64,000 bases of DNA from positions 1 through 64,000 of the forward strand of contig DUMA01000022.1 of the NCBI GenBank assembly GCA_012840135.1. Reading direction: 5' to 3'. Source of the DNA: Thermoanaerobacterales bacterium (lineage in GTDB: Bacteria; Bacillota; Thermosediminibacteria; Thermosediminibacterales; Tepidanaerobacteraceae). The notes beneath the pieces were generated by a model, which made no database searches, had not been told where the DNA came from, and saw only the letters and a list, made by a program, of their open reading frames with translations. This document shows positions 53,083-59,723 of this stretch, in pieces. Position 1 is the stretch's first letter. The number at the start of each line of letters is the position of its first letter. The position numbers were made by a program, and so were the translations under genes.

Positions 53083-53097
53083 CTCATCATTGATGAG
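53083..53097. promoter_or_regulatory. Palindrome CTCATC-att-GATGAG, candidate operator
   Basis: Perfect 6-bp dyad with a 3-nt centre, 11 nt before the ATG of the first cluster gene and overlapping its GAGGAGG site. The same arms occur at 59449-59463 before the mutase genes. Confidence 0.5.
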
Positions 53098-53107
53098 GAG
53101 GTATATA

Positions 53108-53530
53108 ATGCCGGATCCATACAAAACGGGAATGTTTAAGACAAATCCTTATGCCAAAAAGAAACCTTTAAAAGGTAATCTGGTAGTGGTTCTGGATGGA
53201 AAATATGAAGAACGCGGATTGAAGCTTATTGTTCAGCCTTCCCGGTGTCTTTTAAAAAATGAAGTCCATGAAATGATAATAACCGACGAAATAAAAAGCC
53301 CTGGGGATGTAGTAAACAGAATTGCCTATCTTGGCTTTTTTGTTGTGAAGGAAAGCACCGTCATTGTCATCGGGGACGAGGTAAAAGTTGCCGGGAAAGT
53401 AGTTGGAAAGATAGCAGGTTTTGATGAAACTCATATGCCTAATCATTACAATATAGTGATATACAGCGATGAGCGCATATCAGGAAATGAAAGAAACCTG
53501 GAACTGGATGATGAGGTAGAAATCGGATAA
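53108..53530 (+). CDS. Conserved-looking protein of unknown function (first gene of the catabolic cluster)
   Basis: About 140 residues, soluble, rich in beta-strand pattern: KGNLVVVLDGKYEERGLKLIVQPSRCLL, ESTVIVIGDEVKVAGKVVGKIAGFDETHMPNHYNIVIYSD. No signal peptide or membrane helix. I do not recognise the family. The ATG at 53108 follows GAGGAGG; the CTCATC-N3-GATGAG palindrome overlaps that site. It stands 68 nt before the RidA gene and in the same direction, so it is probably part of the cluster. Confidence 0.7.
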   Translation: MPDPYKTGMFKTNPYAKKKPLKGNLVVVLDGKYEERGLKLIVQPSRCLLKNEVHEMIITDEIKSPGDVVNRIAYLGFFVVKESTVIVIGDEVKVAGKVVGKIAGFDETHMPNHYNIVIYSDERISGNERNLELDDEVEIG

Positions 53531-53597
53531 AAAGAATAAAAAAGTTTATTATGAAAAAAATAGATTTAGAAATACCCTTTGAAGGGAGGTGTATATA

Positions 53598-54056
53598 ATG
53601 TCATTCGAAAAAAAGCTTCAGGAGTTAGGCATCACATTGCCTGAGCCACCAAAACCCGTTGCAGCATATGTTCCCGGAGTAAAGGTGGACAAGTATATCT
53701 ATACTGCAGGCCAGATTCCCTTCGTAAATGGTGAATTGAAGTATAAAGGGAAAGCTGGTAAAGATGTTACGGTTGAAGACGCTTATGAAGCAGCCAGAAT
53801 TTGTGCATTAAACTGTCTGAGCATCGTTAAATCTCTGGCCGGAAGTCTTGACAACGTTGAAAAAATTGTCAAAGTTGTAGGATTTGTAAACAGTGCCGAT
53901 GGTTTCAATCAACAACCAAAAGTCATTAATGGTGCTTCAGAACTATTAGGTCAGATTTTTGGCGATGCGGGTGCCCATGCACGTTCTGCAGTAGGTGTAA
54001 GCGAGCTGCCTATGGATGCTACGTGCGAGGTTGAGCTAATAGTAAAACTAAAATAG
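53598..54056 (+). CDS. RidA/YjgF family enamine/imine deaminase
   Basis: About 152 residues. Blocks: KYIYTAGQIPFVNGELKYKGKAG, DAYEAARICALNCLSIVKSLAG and ARSAVGVSELPMDATCEVELIV with the conserved substrate-binding Arg and Glu. RidA proteins hydrolyse reactive enamine/imine products of PLP enzymes, and a PLP enzyme gene follows 19 nt later. This long RidA variant (usual length about 128) has an N-terminal extension KLQELGITLPEPPKP, common in the YjgF-like LACTB2/TdcF side group. Confidence 0.93.
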   Translation: MSFEKKLQELGITLPEPPKPVAAYVPGVKVDKYIYTAGQIPFVNGELKYKGKAGKDVTVEDAYEAARICALNCLSIVKSLAGSLDNVEKIVKVVGFVNSADGFNQQPKVINGASELLGQIFGDAGAHARSAVGVSELPMDATCEVELIVKLK

Positions 54057-54075
54057 TAGGGAGGAGTTTTGTAAA

Positions 54076-55542
54076 ATGGCCAAGTTCACAAAGAAATTTG
54101 AAATGTACAGGTTTTTACAGGCCAACATACCTAATATTTATGCTGAAGCCAGGAAGGCTGCCGATGAAATAGGAATTCCGGCTGAGCTTAGAGGAAAGTT
54201 TGGTTTAACCGGAGCTATATCCGGATGTCCTTCTCCTCTTACAAAAAAAGTAAGAGAAGCACTGGACAAGGGAAGCACTGAGGTTATTCCTCTGGCAAAA
54301 CTGGTAGATGAGATTCGGACAATTGTAAAAGATGTTTACGGCGATGAATATGATGTAGCTCCTGTAAACACCTGTGAAGCAGGATTATGGGTGACTTTTG
54401 ACGCTCTGTTTACACCGCCCATGCAGGGCAGAGGTGACAGCTATCAAGCCCGCTATATTATACCTTATGAAAAACATCTGCATCATCATGGAGGGTACGG
54501 CAGACCCTTCCCGGGACGGTTCAAAGACATACTTGCCGACAGAGGTTCAACACCTGGAGAATTAGGTTTCTACGGCAAGAGACAGAATAATACCAGTGTT
54601 TATATTGTTCCTCTTGTGGGAGCGGATTACTCGGTCCATGGAATCAAATACCATCCTGTAATTCAATTGACTAAAGTTGATCCCGAAGCTTCTTCTAAAA
54701 AAATAAAGACTGTAGCCGAGAGACATGCATCCATGTTGACCGGTATCACTTCACTTGGATATGATACACCGGGCTATGGCTATGGTGTAAAGGATACTGA
54801 CGGAACACCGGTGTTACAGAAGAGACTGGCTGAAATTGCCCATGATTTTGATATACCCTATGTGATTGATAATGCCTGGGGCGTTCCTTTTATAGGTCAT
54901 GACATCAGAAAGAGCGGCGCTGATGTAATTATTTACAGTCTGGATAAAGCCAGCGAGTCGACAACTGCCGGTTTGATTATAGGTAAAGAAGAATTCATGG
55001 TACCCATAAGAAGAGCTCTGGGTATGCATGGTGACAGGTACGGAACTACAGCTTCATATGGAAAAGCAGCTTATGTTACCAACGATCCAGGTAAAGAAGC
55101 TCTCCTTGGTGTAATTGCAGCCCTTAAGGAATTGAGGGACAATCCCGAGGAATTGACAAAACCCGTTGATGACATGTATACCATCGTAAAAGAAGAGTTT
55201 GACCAGATCCATCCAAAGATTAAGAAAGGTTTAATCATCACAAAATCCTATAATTCCAGAGCCATTGAGGTTAATTATGAAAACACATGGAACGGCAATG
55301 AACTGGGTCTGCCAATATTCTCCATTGAAGATATGTATGCTGGAACCAACCTCTTCCAGAATGGCATGAATCCGATGGGTGTAATTCCTACTGTTGCTTA
55401 TGACGGAAACATAATGATATCACCTGGCCTTGGAACAACCGATGAAAATGGTCAAATAATAGAAAAGAATTTCAGATATGCTGTTAAAGCTCTGGTCAAA
55501 TTAATGGAAATTGTTGCCAAGTACAGTGGTTTCATAGATTAA
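54076..55542 (+). CDS. Uncharacterised fold-type I PLP-dependent enzyme
   Basis: 488 residues. VIDNAWGVPF (Asp265, expected to contact the PLP ring nitrogen) and YSLDKASESTTAGLIIG (Lys291, expected Schiff-base Lys) give the aspartate-aminotransferase-fold pattern. NTCEAGLWVTFDAL near residue 100 would be the phosphate-side helix. A His-rich loop HLHHHGG lies near 135. It looks like neither OrtB (fold type II) nor a standard decarboxylase. Lyase, racemase and aminotransferase activities are all possible. GGGAGG precedes the ATG. RidA next door suggests an enamine or imine product. Confidence 0.75.
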   Translation: MAKFTKKFEMYRFLQANIPNIYAEARKAADEIGIPAELRGKFGLTGAISGCPSPLTKKVREALDKGSTEVIPLAKLVDEIRTIVKDVYGDEYDVAPVNTCEAGLWVTFDALFTPPMQGRGDSYQARYIIPYEKHLHHHGGYGRPFPGRFKDILADRGSTPGELGFYGKRQNNTSVYIVPLVGADYSVHGIKYHPVIQLTKVDPEASSKKIKTVAERHASMLTGITSLGYDTPGYGYGVKDTDGTPVLQKRLAEIAHDFDIPYVIDNAWGVPFIGHDIRKSGADVIIYSLDKASESTTAGLIIGKEEFMVPIRRALGMHGDRYGTTASYGKAAYVTNDPGKEALLGVIAALKELRDNPEELTKPVDDMYTIVKEEFDQIHPKIKKGLIITKSYNSRAIEVNYENTWNGNELGLPIFSIEDMYAGTNLFQNGMNPMGVIPTVAYDGNIMISPGLGTTDENGQIIEKNFRYAVKALVKLMEIVAKYSGFID

Positions 55543-55552
55543 ACAGCTTAAC

Positions 55553-55580
55553 GCCAAAGGGTTTTCCCTTTGGCATTTTC
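55553..55580 (+). terminator. Stem-loop after the PLP enzyme gene
   Basis: GCCAAAGGG-tttt-CCCTTTGGC is a perfect 9-bp stem with only ATTTTCC behind it. Probably a weak terminator or attenuator, as the next gene starts 23 nt on. Confidence 0.65.
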
Positions 55581-55602
55581 CAAAAAAAGGAGGACAGAAA
55601 AG

Positions 55603-56886
55603 ATGCCCAAGGTAGTTGTAATTGGTGGTGGATGGTCGGGTTGCGCTGCGGCACTTTCTGCAAAGAAAGCTGGCGCCGATGTAGTTTTGCTTGAAAGAGC
55701 GGATATGCTGCTGGGAACCGGCCTGGTAGGCGGTATCATGAGAAATAATGGAAGATTTACCGCTACTGAAGAAATGATTGCTATGGGTGGCGGAGAATTA
55801 TTCCAGGTAACGGATAATGTTGCACGCCATAAAAACATCGAATTTCCGGGCCATAAGCATGCAACATTATACGATGTGGCAAGGGTTGAACCGGCTGTAA
55901 AAAAGGTTTTACTGGATGCAGGTATAGAAATTCATACCGAAAGCAGAGTAAAAGATGTTGAAGCCGAGGGTAAAAAGATTAAAGCGGTTATTACCGATAA
56001 CGATGAAAGATTTGAAGGCGACGTCTTTGTAGAATGTACAGGGACAGCAGGTCCTCAGGGCAATTGCACTAAATACGGAAACGGATGTGCCATGTGCATC
56101 ATAAGATGCCCAAGTTACGGTCCGAGAATAAGTGTTGCCGGTAAAATGGGAGTAAAAGAAATGATGGCAAAGAAGGCCGATGGCACTTACGGAGCCATGA
56201 GTGGATCCTGCAAGCTTCACAAGGATTCTCTTTCCAAGGATATAGTTGATAAATTAAATTCTACCGGTGTGGCTGTAATTCCCGTCCCTGAAGAGGTAAG
56301 GGAGGGAGCCGATATTTTAAATAAAAAAGCATGCCAACAATATGCCTTGAAGGAATTTATCGAAAATGTGGTACTTTTGGATACAGGCCATGCTAAATTG
56401 ATGACGCCATTTTTCCCTCTAGAAAACCTAAGGAGAATTCCAGGGTTTGAAAATGCCAGATATGAAGATCCATATGCCGGAAATCGAGGTAATTCTATGA
56501 GGTATCTGGCCATTTCTCCAAGAGACAATTTCTTAAAGACCGAAGGTGTAGATAATCTCTTCTGCGGCGGTGAAAAAGCCGGCCCGCTAGTAGGCCATAC
56601 CGAAGCAATATGTACCGGGACATTGGCAGGCGCCAATGCTGTCAGATTTGCAGCCGGCAAAGAACTGGTACAAATACCAACCGAACTTGCCGTAGGAGAT
56701 GCTATCGCTTATGTAAAAGAACAGATGAAGACAGAGGAAGGCATTTCAAAGAAATACACCTTTTCAGGTTCGGTATACTTTGAGAGAATGAAACAACTTG
56801 GTCTTTACACAACGGATGTAGATGCCATAAAACAACGGGTAGAAAAAGCTGGTATGACAAACTTCTTTAACCAGAAAATAGTATAA
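55603..56886 (+). CDS. FAD-dependent oxidoreductase with Cys motif
   Basis: About 427 residues. Rossmann motif VVVIGGGWSGCAAALSAKKAGADVVLLE at the N terminus; C-terminal FAD block NLFCGGEKAGPLVGHTEAICTGTLAGANA resembles the TrmFO/MnmG/thiazole-synthase side of the family. Unusual: C155-x6-C162-x2-C165-x3-C169 (GNCTKYGNGCAMCIIRCP), which could hold an iron-sulfur cluster. ATG at 55603 after AAGGAGGACA. Likely oxidises an intermediate of the local pathway or links it to ferredoxin; substrate unknown. Confidence 0.78.
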   Translation: MPKVVVIGGGWSGCAAALSAKKAGADVVLLERADMLLGTGLVGGIMRNNGRFTATEEMIAMGGGELFQVTDNVARHKNIEFPGHKHATLYDVARVEPAVKKVLLDAGIEIHTESRVKDVEAEGKKIKAVITDNDERFEGDVFVECTGTAGPQGNCTKYGNGCAMCIIRCPSYGPRISVAGKMGVKEMMAKKADGTYGAMSGSCKLHKDSLSKDIVDKLNSTGVAVIPVPEEVREGADILNKKACQQYALKEFIENVVLLDTGHAKLMTPFFPLENLRRIPGFENARYEDPYAGNRGNSMRYLAISPRDNFLKTEGVDNLFCGGEKAGPLVGHTEAICTGTLAGANAVRFAAGKELVQIPTELAVGDAIAYVKEQMKTEEGISKKYTFSGSVYFERMKQLGLYTTDVDAIKQRVEKAGMTNFFNQKIV

Positions 56887-56910
56887 AACTTATAGCGAAA
56901 GAACAAAATA

Positions 56911-56946
56911 AAAATAAGGGGTCATTATATGGCCCCTTATTTTTAT
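56911..56946 (+). terminator. Terminator between oxidoreductase and transporter
   Basis: AAAATAAGGGGTC and GGCCCCTTATTTT pair over about 11 bp around ATTATAT, with trailing T residues. Confidence 0.75.
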
Positions 56947-56975
56947 TAATATTTATTTTTGGGGGGAATAAAACA

Positions 56976-58361
56976 ATGGTTCATCTTACTACTATACACT
57001 GGGTATATTTTGGAATGGTCATCGTAATTATTACGACTATGGCTATGAGAAGAGATACAGTCCTACCATGCACAATTGGAATATTGCTCGTAGGTTTTGT
57101 ATCAACAGGAAATGTATGGAAATCAGTGCAGGTGCTTTTTAATGCTTTGATTGCCGCCGGCACCGAGTTCCTCGGTTTGATAACTGTAATAGGCCTGGTT
57201 GTAGCCATGTCAAAAGCCATGGGCGATGTGGGCAGCGATTATCTAATAATGAGGCCTGCGGCCAGGATCATGGTCAACGCAGATATTGCGTTCTGGGTGC
57301 TCGGTTTTGTAATGCTGATTGTGACTCTTTTTATCTGGCCATCTCCGGCTGTAGCTTTGATTGGCGCAATTATGCTCCCTATTGCAGTCAGGGCAGGACT
57401 TTCGGTGATGGGAGCTGCCGTAGCTATGAACATATTCGGTCATGGCGTTGGATTATCAGGTGATTATGTAATTCAAGGAGCTCCTGCCATTACTGCAAAA
57501 GCCGCTGGATTTGCAACTGCTACACCTGTAATGAGCGCAAGTTTTCCATTATGGCTTACAATGGGTATAGTGACAACCGTGTTATCTTATATATTTGTAA
57601 AAAAAGATATAAATCGAAATAAGAGTGAAAATGATGTCCAAAGACTTGCATATGAAAAAGCCGATGAGAAGCGAAAAAATATTAAATTTTCATCTGTATC
57701 ATATTTAGGAGCCGCTTTATTTATAATTCTATTTTTGTTTGACATCTTTTTGCTCATAAAATTTAAATTAAGAGGCGGGGATGCGACAGCCCTTATAGGT
57801 GGAACAGCCCTCGTTATAACTTCAATTATTTCTTTGCTGGGATTTGGGGCGGATTCCCTGGAAAAAATTACCGATTATGTCCGGGAAGGTTTCTTGTTCG
57901 GAATGAAAGTTTTTGCACCGGTAATAGTGATAGGAGGATTTTTCTTCCTCGGGTCCGAATCCACTGCAAAAGCAATATTAGGCCCACAAGCAACAGGCCT
58001 TTTATCGGATCTTGGTATTGCGTTATCCCAGGCTGTTCCTTTAAGTAAAGTTCCTGTAGCTTTTATCCAGATGATAATAGGTGGTATTACAGGATTAGAC
58101 GGTTCGGGGTTTTCAGGTCTTCCGCTGGTAGGATCCCTGGCTCAGACCTTCAGCACCGCTATTAATGTAGATAAAGCTACACTTGGAGCTCTGGGGCAAA
58201 TTGCAGCTGTATGGGTCGGAGGCGGCACCATTATCCCGTGGGGCATTATCCCGGTGGCTGCTATAGCCGGGGTTGATCCCAATGATCTCGCAAGAAAAAA
58301 TTTTATCCCCGTCATAGTTGGATTGATCGTAACTACTATTGTGGCAATCTTTATCCTTTAA
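56976..58361 (+). CDS. Polytopic transporter, ion-transporter-superfamily-like
   Basis: 461 residues, about eleven or twelve membrane helices and a central cytoplasmic loop (KKDINRNKSENDVQRLAYEKADEKRKNIK, about 205-235). Two Gly-rich re-entrant-like stretches (MNIFGHGVGLSGDYVIQGAPAIT and IIGGITGLDGSGFSGLPLVGSLA) in the two halves recall GntP/CitMHS-type secondary carriers. I cannot name a family or substrate. GGGGGG precedes the ATG. By position it probably imports the cluster's substrate. Confidence 0.7.
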   Translation: MVHLTTIHWVYFGMVIVIITTMAMRRDTVLPCTIGILLVGFVSTGNVWKSVQVLFNALIAAGTEFLGLITVIGLVVAMSKAMGDVGSDYLIMRPAARIMVNADIAFWVLGFVMLIVTLFIWPSPAVALIGAIMLPIAVRAGLSVMGAAVAMNIFGHGVGLSGDYVIQGAPAITAKAAGFATATPVMSASFPLWLTMGIVTTVLSYIFVKKDINRNKSENDVQRLAYEKADEKRKNIKFSSVSYLGAALFIILFLFDIFLLIKFKLRGGDATALIGGTALVITSIISLLGFGADSLEKITDYVREGFLFGMKVFAPVIVIGGFFFLGSESTAKAILGPQATGLLSDLGIALSQAVPLSKVPVAFIQMIIGGITGLDGSGFSGLPLVGSLAQTFSTAINVDKATLGALGQIAAVWVGGGTIIPWGIIPVAAIAGVDPNDLARKNFIPVIVGLIVTTIVAIFIL

Positions 58362-58385
58362 AAAAGAATAAATATAATTAAAAGG

Positions 58386-58463
58386 AAATAGTCACGCAAC
58401 TTTTCCGCAAAGAATATTTTTAGATGTTCTCTTTACATGAAAAGTTTGCTGTGACTATTTTTT
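58386..58463 (+). terminator. Long-stem terminator after the transporter
   Basis: AAATAGTCACGCAACTTTTC (58386-58405) pairs with GAAAAGTTTGCTGTGACTATTT (58439-58460) over about 20 bp with two single-base bulges, followed by TTTTTT. Confidence 0.85.
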
Positions 58464-58500
58464 GTTGTTGAAATAAAGAGCTTATAAATCAGTGATAGGC

Positions 58501-58514
58501 TTACTGGACAGTAA
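58501..58514. promoter_or_regulatory. Perfect palindrome TTACTG-GA-CAGTAA upstream of the regulator
   Basis: A 14-bp dyad 105 nt before the regulator ATG, enclosed by a wider inverted repeat AAGAGCTT (58476-58483) / AAGCTCTT (58526-58533). A TATAAT lies at 58569-58574. It could be an autoregulatory site; the arms differ from the CTCATC palindrome. Confidence 0.35.
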
Positions 58515-58618
58515 AAATTAAAATGAAGCTCTTGTAAAAAAAATATTTTTTTTATATTAAAAGTAATGTATAATAAAATATATAGTTCAGTAAAAATATA
58601 GGCAATCGGGGGGAGAAA

Positions 58619-59371
58619 ATGTTACTGGAAAAGCAGCATTTATTCTACATGATTTTAAAAACAATTGCAAACTCACATGTACCTGTAGGATCTGGCTATA
58701 TACGCGATAGTTTAAAGATGCAGGGACTTGATATAAGCGAAGCAACGGCAGGCCGTATTCTCAGGGAACTTGATATTAAGGGCTATACAGAAAAAGTCGG
58801 ATTTAAGGGAAGATATTTGACGGCTTCAGGTTATAAAAAAATGAAGGAGCTGGAACAGGAACATCGAATAAACCATTATGGAAATGAACTGGTGAATGCT
58901 ATAAAAGTTACAGGAAAACAGGAATTGCTGGATATTTTAACGGCCCGAAAAGCAATAGAGAGCCAGCTGGCAAAACTTGCAGCACAGTTTATTACCCCGG
59001 AAGAGATCCATAAAATGGAAGAAATTATTCAGAATCAACAGGAACATGTAGATAAGGGTATATCGATAGCAGACGATGATATAAAATTTCACAAAGCCAT
59101 AGCTCAGGCAGCAAAAAACAGAGTACTGGATGCTGCCATGGATTTGATAAGACAGCACGGACAAATTTCTCCAATTCTGGAATATATAAGAAAAGAGGTA
59201 AAAAGCACTGTACTTCTTGACCATAAAAACATTTTTCAGGCCATTGTATCAAAAGATACAGAAATGGCAGAAAAAGCCATGATACGTCATATAGAAAATC
59301 TGGCAAATGATGTTAAAAAATACTGGGAAATAGTATACAATAATGAAGAAAACTTTAATGGGGACAATTGA
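58619..59371 (+). CDS. Transcriptional regulator, winged helix plus FCD domain
   Basis: 250 residues. Residues 1-80 form a winged helix (VPVGSGYIRDSLKMQGLDISEATAGRILRELDIKGYTEKVGFKGRYLT) that looks more like the NrpR/RNase-R-type HTH than the GntR HTH. Residues 95-235 are an FCD ligand domain: LTARKAIESQLAKLAA, DDDIKFHKAIAQAAKN and LDHKNIFQAIVSKDTEMAEKAMIRHIENL with the expected metal-binding Asp and His residues. FCD regulators sense carboxylates or amino-acid-related ligands. It stands alone between two terminators or gaps in the cluster and probably controls it. Confidence 0.85.
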   Translation: MLLEKQHLFYMILKTIANSHVPVGSGYIRDSLKMQGLDISEATAGRILRELDIKGYTEKVGFKGRYLTASGYKKMKELEQEHRINHYGNELVNAIKVTGKQELLDILTARKAIESQLAKLAAQFITPEEIHKMEEIIQNQQEHVDKGISIADDDIKFHKAIAQAAKNRVLDAAMDLIRQHGQISPILEYIRKEVKSTVLLDHKNIFQAIVSKDTEMAEKAMIRHIENLANDVKKYWEIVYNNEENFNGDN

Positions 59372-59448
59372 ATATTTGCTTTTATTTTGTTAAAATAAGA
59401 ATCGAAGGTTTCGGCTTGGTTAAGCTAATTTTATTTTACCTATTTCTC

Positions 59449-59463
59449 CTCATCTATGATGAG
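59449..59463. promoter_or_regulatory. Palindrome CTCATC-tat-GATGAG, second candidate operator copy
   Basis: Same dyad arms as at 53083-53097, here 17 nt before the ATG of the small mutase-domain gene and 2 nt before its AAAGGAGG site. Confidence 0.5.
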
Positions 59464-59479
59464 CAAAGGAGGCAGTAAA

Positions 59480-59707
59480 ATGTCCGCTGTAATGGAGAAG
59501 GTAATGGATGCTGTGGACCTGGAGACTTTTCTTGTATGTAAAGATGAAGAAGAGGGAAAAAAACTCTCTCTTCAATTAATGGAGGATTTAGGTTTTAAGG
59601 ATGTCAGTATAGTGTTTATCCAGCATCAGGGTCCCGGTGCTAGAGTAAGGTTGAGAGGTTATGTCTATAAACCCGGTGACCGCTATGGATGGTTAAAAAA
59701 AGAGTAA
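59480..59707 (+). CDS. Small protein resembling the dimerisation domain of OraE/KamE aminomutases
   Basis: 75 residues from the ATG at 59480 (AAAGGAGG upstream). The stretch DEEEGKKLSLQLMEDLG, then KDVSIVFIQHQGPGARVRLRGYVY, parallels the small alpha/beta dimerisation domain that precedes the B12 domain in OraE and KamE (there ...FAAIEFAKKMNLEEVEV...GTRIELKGRV, from memory). Here it is a separate polypeptide, 16 nt before the mutase gene. It may be a structural subunit. The alignment is by eye, so the homology is inferred. Confidence 0.6.
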   Translation: MSAVMEKVMDAVDLETFLVCKDEEEGKKLSLQLMEDLGFKDVSIVFIQHQGPGARVRLRGYVYKPGDRYGWLKKE

Positions 59708-59723
59708 AATGGAGGGGAAATAT

